Shown here one piece after another: positions 40,882 through 48,709 of a stretch of 64,000 nucleotides of DNA. The translations under genes and the position numbers were made by a program. Numbering within the stretch: position 1 is the stretch's first letter; every line of letters starts with the position of its first letter. Source of the DNA: CAWDLX01 sp963753485 (lineage in GTDB: Bacteria > Actinomycetota > Actinomycetes > Mycobacteriales > Micromonosporaceae); the NCBI GenBank assembly GCA_963753485.1, contig CAVWCL010000004.1, forward strand, positions 124,001-188,000. Reading direction: 5' to 3'. Below the pieces are notes generated by a model that saw nothing but the letters and a program-made list of their open reading frames with translations, made no database searches and had not been told where the DNA came from.

Positions 40882-43260
40882 CTAGCCCTCCACAAGCGAC
40901 TGTCCGAGATACTGATCGGGAGAGACGCCGCCCGGCATGGCGAAGAGTGCGCTGGTCTCATGCCTGATGAAACGGCGCAGCGCGTCGGCGGCAACCAGGC
41001 GGCGCTGCACCGGAATGAAGCCGCGCCGGGGATCGGCCTGCCAGGCCAGGAAGAGCAGTCCTGACTCGTCGCCGTCCCGGTAGGAGAACCCGCGCCGCAG
41101 CATGGCCGCCCCGTCGTTGAACGCCGGCGCAGCCAGCCGGATGTGAGCATCGGCCGGGATCACCAGCGAGCCGTCGGCCCGGGCGCCGTAGTCGGCTGGG
41201 GTGAACTCGGTCCCGCCGCTCAGCGGGCCACCGGTGTCCCGCCGACGGCCGATCACCCGCTCCTGCTCCGGGCGGCCGGTGCGGTCCCACTCGTCGAGCA
41301 GCATCCGGATGCGGCGCACGACGAGAAAGGAGCCACCACGAAGCCAGCCGGCCGGATCGTCGTCGGCCACGAAGACCCGGGCCGCGAAGTCAGGATCGGC
41401 CGGCTTCGGGTTGTTCGTGCCGTCGAGCTGGCCCATGAGGTTGCGTCGGGTCGCGCCATCCGGGCCCGCGCCCCGGGCCGGGTTGAAGCCGGACAGCTGC
41501 CAGCGGATACGGGCGGCGCCGTTGGCCAGCCGGCTCAGCACCCGGGCGGCATGAGCCACCACGAGCGGGTCGTCGGCCGCGACGACCACGCCGAGGTCGC
41601 CGTTGCTGCGCGTCGGGTCCAGCCGCTCGCCGGCGAATGCCGGCAGGGCAGCCAGTGCGGGTGGTCTCGCCGACGCGGGCACCCCGGCCCGGCCGAACAG
41701 CGAGGCACCGAAGCCCACCGTGATGGTCAGCGCCGACGCCCCCAGGCCGGCCACCACGGCGTCGTCGGAGTCACCGATCGGCTGGTTCGTCGTGAGCCGG
41801 CGGGCGGCGGCGGTCCAGCGGCGCAGGAGCCCGCTCAGCTCATCCAGGCCCGTTCCCGGCAGGACGTCGAAGCCGGCCACCCACGCCTGGGCCTGCGGTT
41901 GGGCCGGGGCGGCGATGCCGGCCTGGTTGCGGCCGTGGAACGCGACCAGGCGGGCGCCCACCTCGCCGAGGGCGGGGCCCACCGGTGCCGGCGGCGGCGG
42001 GGACGCGGGTGGGAAAAGCGCGGTGGCCGCGGCTCCGGCGACCGCGCCGAGCGCGCCGACGGCGAGGTATCCACCCAGCTGGCGACGCCCGACGCCGGCC
42101 GGGGACGCGTCGCCGGTCGCCGCCGGCTCGGGCACCGCCGGCTCGGGCGCTCGAACGGGGCGGGGGGTCGGCACACGTGGATTCTCGTCGCCGGCGGGTC
42201 CGGGTGTCGATGGCTCCCCCCACGCCCGGACCGGCGCCGCGTGCCGGCCGACCATCGGCACCGCCGCCGCGGCCAGCCCGAGGCCGACGCCGACGCCGAG
42301 CGCGAGCACCGCGCGGTTGAGCGTCATCGGGAGACCGGACGGCGCGGATGAGCGCCACCACAGCGGTGCGTCGTCGACGACCAGGCTCACCGCCACGAAG
42401 AGTCCGGCCGCACCGGTGAGCCAGGCCGCGCGGGCGTGTCCGCGCGCCAGCAGCCCCGCCCCGACGAGGGCGAGCGGCCAGATCAGCAGCGCGTCCGAGC
42501 CGAGCACCGCGCCGAGCTTCTCCGGCAGAGTGCCGGCGATGGCCGCGGCGATACCGAGCCCGTGGACGGCCTGCGCGACCACCATGGCCGCCGCCGCGGC
42601 GGCGAGTGCCCGGTGCGGCCGCGGGCGCCAGGCCACCACGACCAGTGCGGTCACCATGATGGCGGTCGCCGCGAGCCAGGGCCACGGCGCCGGGCCGGGC
42701 ACCCAGTCCAGCGAACCGGTCGCGGTGAGCGGGCGGTCGGCGTACCGGAGGGTCACCGACCAGGAGGAGATGTGGTGGGTGACCGAGGGGTTGGCCGCGA
42801 CCGCGGGCGGCAGGGTGCTCAGCATCCAGTGGATGCGGTGGTCGTGCCACCGCAGGAGCGGGCGGGAGTCGACCTGGCGCCAGGCCGGCGGCTTGGTGGG
42901 GTCGGCGCGGGCGGGCACCACGGTGACGGAGAAGCGGTCGGCGTTGAGGTAGGTCGCGGGCGAGTTGTCGTTCACGAACGCGCCGCCCGGCCCGACGCGG
43001 GCATAGGGCTCGCCCGCGTAGCCGGCGACGGTCACGTCGGTGCCGGTCGTGTTGGTCAGCTCCAACCGGCTGCCGTTCTCGATGACCCGCAGATCGACGC
43101 CGCCGACGGCGGGCGCCAGCGCGGTCAGGGTCGTCTGGAAGTCGGTGGCGCCCACCCCACCCACGTCGTGCGCGGCGGCCGGCGCGGCCGGGGCGAGCGC
43201 GAGCGCGGTCCCGACGAGCGCCACACCGAGCACCGCCACCCACCGGGTGCGCCCGGCCAT
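40882..43260 (-). CDS. Fusion of an exported/membrane protein with a DyP-type peroxidase
   Basis: A 792-residue protein joining two parts usually encoded separately. Residues 1-30 are a signal peptide; 31-190 form an extracellular domain beginning HDVGGVGATDFQTTLTALAP; about 195-340 hold five or six membrane helices; 345-390 are a Pro-rich linker. Then VGRRQLGGYLAVGALGAVAG (390-409) looks like an internal Tat-type signal, and 430-792 is a DyP peroxidase with the distal Asp in MGQLDG (D613) and the proximal haem His in DAHIRLAAP (H706). DyPs oxidise dyes, phenols or haem. Context with a cupredoxin lipoprotein suggests an envelope metal or redox role. ATG 43260 has GGTGGCGGGA upstream. Confidence 0.88.
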   Translation of the reverse strand: MAGRTRWVAVLGVALVGTALALAPAAPAAAHDVGGVGATDFQTTLTALAPAVGGVDLRVIENGSRLELTNTTGTDVTVAGYAGEPYARVGPGGAFVNDNSPATYLNADRFSVTVVPARADPTKPPAWRQVDSRPLLRWHDHRIHWMLSTLPPAVAANPSVTHHISSWSVTLRYADRPLTATGSLDWVPGPAPWPWLAATAIMVTALVVVAWRPRPHRALAAAAAAMVVAQAVHGLGIAAAIAGTLPEKLGAVLGSDALLIWPLALVGAGLLARGHARAAWLTGAAGLFVAVSLVVDDAPLWWRSSAPSGLPMTLNRAVLALGVGVGLGLAAAAVPMVGRHAAPVRAWGEPSTPGPAGDENPRVPTPRPVRAPEPAVPEPAATGDASPAGVGRRQLGGYLAVGALGAVAGAAATALFPPASPPPPAPVGPALGEVGARLVAFHGRNQAGIAAPAQPQAQAWVAGFDVLPGTGLDELSGLLRRWTAAARRLTTNQPIGDSDDAVVAGLGASALTITVGFGASLFGRAGVPASARPPALAALPAFAGERLDPTRSNGDLGVVVAADDPLVVAHAARVLSRLANGAARIRWQLSGFNPARGAGPDGATRRNLMGQLDGTNNPKPADPDFAARVFVADDDPAGWLRGGSFLVVRRIRMLLDEWDRTGRPEQERVIGRRRDTGGPLSGGTEFTPADYGARADGSLVIPADAHIRLAAPAFNDGAAMLRRGFSYRDGDESGLLFLAWQADPRRGFIPVQRRLVAADALRRFIRHETSALFAMPGGVSPDQYLGQSLVEG

Positions 43261-43322
43261 TCCCGCCACCTGAACCTCGCCTTGCCTGCGCCGTGCGACC
43301 GGCACACCCTAGCCTGCGCGGG

Positions 43323-43559
43323 TCAGGACAGTTCGGCGAGCGCCTGCAGGTCGATGTCGAGGACCCGGGCCAGCGCCGCCACGGTGAAGAACGCCGGGGT
43401 CGCGATCGCGCCCCGCTCGATCTTGCGAAGCGTGTCCAAGGAGATGCCCGCGCGCATCGCCACCTCGGCCGCGCTGCGGGTGCCCCGGGCCTGTTGCAGG
43501 GTACGCCCGAGCGTGAGACCGCGTTCCCGCTCGCTCGCGGTCAACGGAGTCCGTACCAC
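43323..43559 (-). CDS. Small XRE-family regulator divergent from map
   Basis: A 78-residue helix-turn-helix protein with almost nothing but the DNA-binding domain: LTLGRTLQQARGTRSAAEVA, then MRAGISLDTLRKIERGAIAT and FFTVAALARVLDIDLQALAEL. The GTG start is six bases after a minus-strand TATTAT box, so it is leaderless. The 34 bp between it and map contains an inverted repeat (43574-43593) overlapping the map -10 box, a likely operator for this protein. It probably controls map and itself. Confidence 0.85.
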   Translation of the reverse strand: MVRTPLTASERERGLTLGRTLQQARGTRSAAEVAMRAGISLDTLRKIERGAIATPAFFTVAALARVLDIDLQALAELS

Positions 43560-43565
43560 CCGACG

Positions 43566-43571
43566 ATAATA
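43566..43571 (-). promoter_or_regulatory. -10 box of leaderless promoter for the small XRE regulator
   Basis: Minus-strand TATTAT, six bases, then the GTG start codon at 43559. This is the best match to consensus among the leaderless promoters here. Confidence 0.65.
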
Positions 43572-43573
43572 GT

Positions 43574-43593
43574 CCTGGTATTAGAATGCCAGG
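43574..43593. promoter_or_regulatory. Inverted-repeat operator overlapping map -10 box
   Basis: CCTGGTATTAGAATGCCAGG: nine-base arms with one mismatch around AG. It contains TAGAAT (43582-43587), which lies six bases before the map ATG and would be its -10 box. A repressor bound here would block map directly and also reach the divergent regulator's promoter. Confidence 0.7.
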
Positions 43594-44361
43594 ATGGTTG
43601 TGCTGAAGTCGCCGGCGGAGATCGCCACCATGCGCGAGGCCGGCCGGGTGGTCGCCAGGACCCTGGCCGCGGTCGCGGCCGCAGCCCTGGCCGGGACCCG
43701 GCTCGCCGATCTGGACCGGCTCGCGGCCGACCTGATCGCTTCGCTCGGCGCCAAGCCGTCCTTCCTCGGCTACCACCCGTCGTGGGCGCCGGTGTCCTAT
43801 CCGGGCGTGGTGTGCCTGTCGGTGAACGACGCGATCGTGCACGGCATTCCCACGTCCCGCGCGCTGCGCGCGGGCGACCTGCTCTCGATCGACTGCGGCG
43901 CGATCGTCGACGGCCTGCACGGGGACGCGGCCGTCACCGTCTTCGTCGGGGAACCGGACCCGGCCGGTCGCCGCCTGGTCGAGGCCACCGACGCCGCGCT
44001 CGCCGCCGGCATCGCGGCGGCCCGACCCGGCGCCCGGATCGGCGACATCTCGGCCGCGGTCGAACAGGTCGCCCGCGCCGGCCGGTACGGCCTGCCGCCC
44101 GGTCTGGGTGGGCATGGCATCGGCACCTCGATGCACGAAGATCCGCACGTGCCGAACACCGGCCGGGCGGGGCGCGGCCTGACCCTGCGCGAGGGGCTGG
44201 TGCTCGCGATCGAGCCCATGCTCATCGAGGGCGGCCGCGATCGCGCCCGCACCCTGCCGGATGGCTGGACCGTGGTCACCACCGACGCCAGCCGGGCCGC
44301 CCACGCCGAGCACACCATCGCCATCACCGCCGCCGGCCCCGAGATCCTCACGCTCCCCTGA
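43594..44361 (+). CDS. map: Methionine aminopeptidase, type I
   Basis: A 255-residue type I methionine aminopeptidase that removes the initiator Met from new proteins. The metal ligands are in SIDCGAIVDGLHGDAAVT (two Asp), GHGIGTSMHEDP (His), LAIEPML (Glu) and AAHAEHTIAI (Glu). The substrate-side His is in NDAIVHGIP. The ATG follows TAGAAT by six bases, so the mRNA is probably leaderless. The stop codon is directly followed by the second copy of the long palindromic repeat. It is probably repressed by the divergent XRE protein. The genome may contain another map gene, since this one is regulated. Confidence 0.95.
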   Translation: MVVLKSPAEIATMREAGRVVARTLAAVAAAALAGTRLADLDRLAADLIASLGAKPSFLGYHPSWAPVSYPGVVCLSVNDAIVHGIPTSRALRAGDLLSIDCGAIVDGLHGDAAVTVFVGEPDPAGRRLVEATDAALAAGIAAARPGARIGDISAAVEQVARAGRYGLPPGLGGHGIGTSMHEDPHVPNTGRAGRGLTLREGLVLAIEPMLIEGGRDRARTLPDGWTVVTTDASRAAHAEHTIAITAAGPEILTLP

Positions 44362-44430
44362 CCCTGTCGATCTAGGGCATAGGCACATGGTTTGATCTCC
44401 AATCGTGTGCCTACGCCCTAGATCAACGAG
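44362..44430. repeat. Long palindromic intergenic repeat, copy 2 (between map and small basic protein gene)
   Basis: A 69 bp palindrome starting at the base after the map stop codon and ending two bases before the stop of the converging gene. Left arm CCCTGTCGATCTAGGGC, then ATAGGCACA; the right arm on the other strand reads CTCGTTGATCTAGGGC then GTAGGCACA. The centre TTTGATCTCCAATCGTGTGC closely matches the reverse complement of copy 1. Confidence 0.85.
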
Positions 44431-44432
44431 TG

Positions 44433-44774
44433 TCAGCCGCTGCGGCGGTTGGCCCACATCCGCGGGCCCTGAGCCGGCGCCTTGCCGGCGACGCTCTTGC
44501 CGCGGCCGTACGCGGGCGCCGGCCGCCCGCCCTTACCGCGCGCTCGACGTTCGGCCCGGTTCATCGGCGGCTCGAGCTCGGCGCGGTCGTCCTCGGCGCG
44601 GTCGTCCTCGGCGCGGTCGTCCTCGGCGCCGCGCTCGGCGCCCGCTGAACCGGCGCCCGCGGAAGCTGGGCTCGCCGCGCCGGGGGCGTCGGGTTCATCG
44701 GTTGGCGGCCCGGCCTCGCTTGCACGAGCGACGGGCTTGCGGGCGGCACCGGGTGCCTTACGAGAAGCGGACAT
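44433..44774 (-). CDS. Small basic protein with acidic AEDDR repeats
   Basis: A 113-residue low-complexity protein. The middle has three AEDDR units in tandem, and the C-terminal 45 residues (NRAERRARGKGGRPAPAYGR to GPRMWANRRSG) form a conserved basic block known from hypothetical proteins of Micromonosporaceae. ATG 44774 is chosen because AGGAG lies six bases upstream; the ATG two codons earlier touches it. Function unknown; the charge suggests nucleic-acid or ribosome contact, which is inference. Convergent with map across a palindromic repeat. Confidence 0.65.
   Translation of the reverse strand: MSASRKAPGAARKPVARASEAGPPTDEPDAPGAASPASAGAGSAGAERGAEDDRAEDDRAEDDRAELEPPMNRAERRARGKGGRPAPAYGRGKSVAGKAPAQGPRMWANRRSG
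44577..44630. repeat. 15 bp tandem repeat encoding AEDDR units
   Basis: Three and a half units of CTCGGCGCGGTCGTC inside the small basic protein gene. Identity between units is complete, so the copy number is likely to vary between strains. Confidence 0.8.
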
Positions 44775-45043
44775 GGTCATCTCCTGGTTGGGACTGGGAA
44801 GGCCGGGGTCGACGGCTGGTCGGGCACGCGGGTCGGCGCATCGGCGACGCGTGCAGTCCTCAGAAGATCATGAACGAAATGTACCAGGTCAGCGTCCGGG
44901 CGTGCACTCCCCGGTCCCGGACGATCGGCGCCGTCCGCGCAAACACGGCATCGCCGCAAACCGGCCGCGACCGCCGCTGTGGGCGGTGGGGTGCGGTAGG
45001 AATGATGGGTACCCGCCCGGTGACCAGTCGCGAGGAGCACTCA

Positions 45044-45967
45044 GTGCCCAATCCTGACGAGCTGTACCGGCTCGCCGACGACGTCCCCGAGCTCGACCGG
45101 CCGGTGCTGATCCAGGCGTTGACCGGCTTCGTCGACGCGGGCGCGGCCGGCCGGCTCGCCCGCGAACACCTGCTCAGCACGCTGCCGACCCAGGTGGTGG
45201 CCACCTTCGACATCGACCTGCTGCTGGACTACCGGTCGCGGCGACCATCCATGATCTTCATGGAGGACCACTGGGAGAGCTACGAGGAGCCGGTGCTCGC
45301 GCTGTACCTGCTGCATGACCAGGCCAGCACCCCGTTCCTGCTGCTCGCCGGCCCTGAGCCGGACCTGTTCTGGGAACGGTTCACGACCGCGATCGTGTCG
45401 CTGATGGACCGGCTCGGCGTCCGCCTCACCGTCGGCTTCAACTCGATCCCGATGGCGGTGCCGCACACCCGACCGGCGGGCATCACGGCCCACGCCACCC
45501 GCCGCGAACTCATCGCCGGGTACGAGCCGTGGTTGCGCCGGGTGCAGGTGCCGGGCAGTGCCGGCCACCTGCTGGAGTTCCGGCTGGGGCAGCGCGGCCG
45601 CGATGCCATGGGGTTCGCCGTGCACGTGCCGCACTACCTGGCCCAGACCGAGTACCCGGCCGCGGCCGAGCGACTGCTCACCGCGGTCTCCAAGGCGACC
45701 GGACTGCTGCTGCCGACCGACAGCCTGCGGGCCGCAGCCGAGGTGGCCCGGGCCGAGATCGACCAGCAGGTCGCCCAGGCCGACGAGGCGGCCTCCGTGG
45801 TGCGGGGGCTGGAGGAGCAGTACGACGAGTTCGTGCGCGGGCAGCAGGGCACCAACCTGCTCGCCGAACAGACCGGCCCGCTGCCGACCGCCGACGAGCT
45901 GGGCGCCGAGCTGGAGCGCTTCCTGGCCGAACGGACGGGCCCGACCGACCCGCCGCCGGCCGGCTGA
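45044..45967 (+). CDS. PAC2 family protein
   Basis: A 307-residue protein of the PAC2 (proteasome assembly chaperone 2-like) family, common in actinobacteria. It shows RPVLIQALTGFVDAGAAGRL, DIDLLLDYRSRRPSMIF, LLHDQASTPFLLLAGPEPDL, FNSIPMAVPHTRPAGITAHA and a C-terminal helical region (about 245-300). The role in bacteria is not established; a link to proteasome-like or ATP-grasp systems has been suggested for relatives. The GTG start has GAGGAGC upstream. No proteasome genes are in the window. Confidence 0.9.
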   Translation: MPNPDELYRLADDVPELDRPVLIQALTGFVDAGAAGRLAREHLLSTLPTQVVATFDIDLLLDYRSRRPSMIFMEDHWESYEEPVLALYLLHDQASTPFLLLAGPEPDLFWERFTTAIVSLMDRLGVRLTVGFNSIPMAVPHTRPAGITAHATRRELIAGYEPWLRRVQVPGSAGHLLEFRLGQRGRDAMGFAVHVPHYLAQTEYPAAAERLLTAVSKATGLLLPTDSLRAAAEVARAEIDQQVAQADEAASVVRGLEEQYDEFVRGQQGTNLLAEQTGPLPTADELGAELERFLAERTGPTDPPPAG

Positions 45968-45973
45968 GACGGG

Positions 45974-46175
45974 TCACCGCGGGCGGCCGCTGGCGGTTCC
46001 CACGGTACGGGCAGCCCGGCGCAGTAGCGCATCCGCGACCCGATGCCGGCCCGCACCGTCGACGGCGTCCCAACCACGGCGCGCCATCCGGGTCCGCTCC
46101 CCCCGGTCGAGCAGCAGCCGGCGCAGGGCCGCCACCGCTGGCCGAGTACGCGCATCTCGCCGCCCTCGGTCAACC
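45974..46175 (-). pseudogene. Frameshifted C-terminal fragment resembling PseG/GT28-type UDP-sugar hydrolase
   Basis: On the minus strand, one frame reads ARLTEGGEMRVLGQ. After a one-base deletion near 46138-46141, the next frame reads AVAALRRLLLDRGERTRMAR and RGWDAVDGAGRHRVADALLR to a TGA at 45974. This order resembles the C-terminal end of PseG-like hydrolases (AGAxxxLG, then LLxDxxxRxxMAxRGxxxVDGxGxxRV). About 65 residues remain; the rest is absent. It lies just after a four-gene operon that begins with pseB and pseC, where a pseG would be expected. A fragment of another GT-B glycosyltransferase is the alternative. Confidence 0.5.
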
Positions 46176-47894
46176 GCGCCGGCTCAGCCGGCGCCCGGCC
46201 CGGGCGGCGCCGCGGCGCACGGTGCGCAGCACGAGCCGGGCCACGCTCGCCAGCGGCGACCCGGTCAGCAGATCGACGCGGTCGCGGGCTCGAGCCAGCT
46301 CAGCCTCGGTGGCACCGAGACGCTCCTCATACCAGGTCAGGGAGGCTTGCGCCTCGGCGAGCGCCCGGCGCACGCGAGCCAGCGCGGCGGTCAGCTCGCG
46401 TACCCCGGCCGGGCCCGGCGGCGGGGCGAACCGGTCCGCCGCCCGCAGCTGGGTGGCGAGCTCGTCGACCTGAGCCGGACTCAGCTCCTGCCGGCTCGCG
46501 CGGACCGCGAGATCCAGCTCGACGGCGGCGGCGAGGTCGGCGCGGCTCAGGGTGCGCCCGGCGAGCGCGGCGAGCACCGCGGTGAGCCGGTCGGCGTCGA
46601 GGCCGGCCGGCCAGGGGTGCGGCACGTCGCGGGCGAGCAGCTCGACCGCGAAGCAACGCAGGCAACGGGCCAGCGCCACCGTCGGCGAAACTCTGTCCAC
46701 TGTGGAGAAACTGGGATCGACCAACCGCAACTCGCCCCTGGCGATCACGACGTTCTCGGCGGTGGCGAACGGCTCCGCCTCGGCCAGCGCGGCCCACCGG
46801 CTCAGGTCGGTCGCCAGCTGCCTCAGGTCGCCGGCGGCGCACGCGGTGAGCAGGGCGTCGGCGAGGCCCCGCCCGGACGGCACCGGTTCGGCCAGGGCAA
46901 CCCGGTCGCGGCGCAGGACGCCCCGGCAGCCGACCCGATCCGGTGCGCTCAGGACCCGCCGCTGCCAACCATGCTCGCTCGGCGTCAGCTCGACCACGGT
47001 GGCGAGTTCGCCGGCACCGTCGGCCACCAGGATCACCGGCGCAGCCGTGGCCACCGGCTCGTGCGGACGCGGACCCGGCAGGCCCGAGCGGACCGGCCCC
47101 GCCGGCCGGCGGGCCAGGCCCAACCAGACCGGCGCGAAACTGGCGAGCTGTCCAGCCCGGGCCACCGCGCCGATCAGCGTCCGGGTGTCGGCGAGCATCG
47201 GCGTCGCGGTCAACCCGCCGGCCAGAGCGATCAGGGTGGCGAGCTGAGCCGGCTCACGCTCGAGCAGCTCCACCGGCACCAGCACGGTCGGCTCGGCCGG
47301 GGCCGGGTACCCGGCCCACACCCGCTGCGGACGTAGCCCCAGGTCGGCCAGGCATGCCTGCAGCCCGGCCGGTGATGCCGGCCGGGCAGTGTCGCCAATG
47401 GACTCCAGATCCAGTCCGGCCAGCCGGTGCAGGCCGACCGGATTGGCCGCCGCGACCAGGAGCACTCCTCCCGGACGCAGCGTCGTGGCCAGCGTCATGG
47501 CCACCTCGGTCCAGCCGAGCTGCGGGCCCTCGACCGAACAGAGCCGGGCCAGACCATCCAGCGCCAGTACGGCGTCGTACGGCTCGTCGCCGCCGAGCTT
47601 GGCCACGCTTCCGCAGAAGACCCGCACCTGCCCGGCGAACCGTCGGGCCAGCGAGCCGGCGTCCACAAGGGAGCGCACCAGCAGGGTGACCTGCACACCC
47701 GGCCGTACGATCCGGCGCACCAGATCGGCGCCGTGCGGCCCGGCGACCAGGACCCGCCCGGCCAACGGCAGGGACCCCACGAGGGCGGCCAGCGCCAGCC
47801 CGTCGGGCGGGCCGTGCTCCTCATCCGAGCAGCCGACCATTTCACCGCCGATCAGGCTCAACCCGGCCTTGGCCGGCACCGTGAGCTCAGCCAC
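46170..47894 (-). CDS. Methyltransferase-like protein with C-terminal coiled coil in surface-sugar operon
   Basis: A 574-residue soluble protein. The first 190 residues resemble a class I methyltransferase (RVLVAGPHGADLVRRIVRPG, DAVLALDGLARLCSVEGP, LRPGGVLLVAAANP). A middle region has FATAENVVIARGELRLVDPS, a pattern found in methyltransferase-associated domains of polysaccharide clusters. The tail (about 490-560) is helical (LTAALARVRRALAEAQASLT) and ends in Arg. The GTG start overlaps the upstream stop by eight bases, so it is translated with the other genes of the pseB-pseC operon. The sugar acted on is unknown. Confidence 0.7.
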   Translation of the reverse strand: MAELTVPAKAGLSLIGGEMVGCSDEEHGPPDGLALAALVGSLPLAGRVLVAGPHGADLVRRIVRPGVQVTLLVRSLVDAGSLARRFAGQVRVFCGSVAKLGGDEPYDAVLALDGLARLCSVEGPQLGWTEVAMTLATTLRPGGVLLVAAANPVGLHRLAGLDLESIGDTARPASPAGLQACLADLGLRPQRVWAGYPAPAEPTVLVPVELLEREPAQLATLIALAGGLTATPMLADTRTLIGAVARAGQLASFAPVWLGLARRPAGPVRSGLPGPRPHEPVATAAPVILVADGAGELATVVELTPSEHGWQRRVLSAPDRVGCRGVLRRDRVALAEPVPSGRGLADALLTACAAGDLRQLATDLSRWAALAEAEPFATAENVVIARGELRLVDPSFSTVDRVSPTVALARCLRCFAVELLARDVPHPWPAGLDADRLTAVLAALAGRTLSRADLAAAVELDLAVRASRQELSPAQVDELATQLRAADRFAPPPGPAGVRELTAALARVRRALAEAQASLTWYEERLGATEAELARARDRVDLLTGSPLASVARLVLRTVRRGAARAGRRLSRRG

Positions 47895-48699
47895 GGCTGG
47901 CCCAGCCGAGGATCTCCCGCAACGCTCCCGGTGGGTAGACGCGGTCGGCGCCGAGTTCGGCCACGGCCGCGCCGCGGGCCTGGTCGAGGTCCACCTCCTC
48001 GCCATGCAGCTCGGCCCATTGCCGGCGGACCCGGGCGCCCCCGCCGTACGCCTGCTCCTCATCCTCGAGCACCATCGGGTCGCCGTAGACCGCCGGTTCG
48101 CAGCCGGCGAGCGTGCCGTAGAAGATGGCCGTCGCGAGGCGGTTCGACGCCACCCGTCGATGCGCCCGTAGCTCGGCTAGCTGGCGGTCCAGGAAATGCG
48201 TGTCGGCCCCGGTGCGGTGGCGGCCCCGGTAGCCGTGGCAGATCACCCGGAAACCGGCCCGCTCGTACCGTCGCCGGATCGAACGGGTGCGGTACTCGTT
48301 CCAGTACAGGCAGACCGTGACCGGGCCGGTCTCCACCGCCTGTATGGTCCGCATCAGCCGGCGATGGTCGCCCCGCACCCGCTGCCCCTCCCAACCGTGG
48401 AACGGATACCAGATGGTCCCGGCCCGGGCCCGGGTCACCGGCGCCGACAACGCCAGCAGGTGGACCCAGGGTGCCCCGATCACCACGACGTTGCGCCGAC
48501 CGAGGGCGAGCGCGCGCCGGCGGGTCTGCTCCGACCAGACGAAGACCGGATGCCCTGGTACCACGGTGAGCCCCCGAGCCAGGCCGTCGCCGATGTTCCA
48601 GCCGTGCTGCAGGTAGCCCCGGATGCGCGGCGAACCGTCGAGGCCGCAGTAGCGGGCCAGCACCTGGGCGTGGCCGTAGAAGTGGTTCGCGTGGTGCAC
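47887..48699 (-). CDS. Hypothetical surface-carbohydrate biosynthesis protein
   Basis: A 270-residue soluble protein with RGYLQHGWNIGDGLARGL, WSEQTRRRALALGRRNVVVI, IWYPFHGWEGQRVRGDH, and a late FYGTLAGCEPAVYGDPM, a pattern seen in glycan cluster proteins of the GT-B or CDP-glycerol transferase-like type. It lacks the full N-terminal Rossmann half, so it may be a reduced glycosyltransferase or a non-catalytic partner. GTG start; it lies 10 bp after pseC and overlaps the next gene by eight bases. Confidence 0.6.
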   Translation of the reverse strand: MHHANHFYGHAQVLARYCGLDGSPRIRGYLQHGWNIGDGLARGLTVVPGHPVFVWSEQTRRRALALGRRNVVVIGAPWVHLLALSAPVTRARAGTIWYPFHGWEGQRVRGDHRRLMRTIQAVETGPVTVCLYWNEYRTRSIRRRYERAGFRVICHGYRGRHRTGADTHFLDRQLAELRAHRRVASNRLATAIFYGTLAGCEPAVYGDPMVLEDEEQAYGGGARVRRQWAELHGEEVDLDQARGAAVAELGADRVYPPGALREILGWASRG

Positions 48700-48709
48700 C
48701 GGAGCACCC

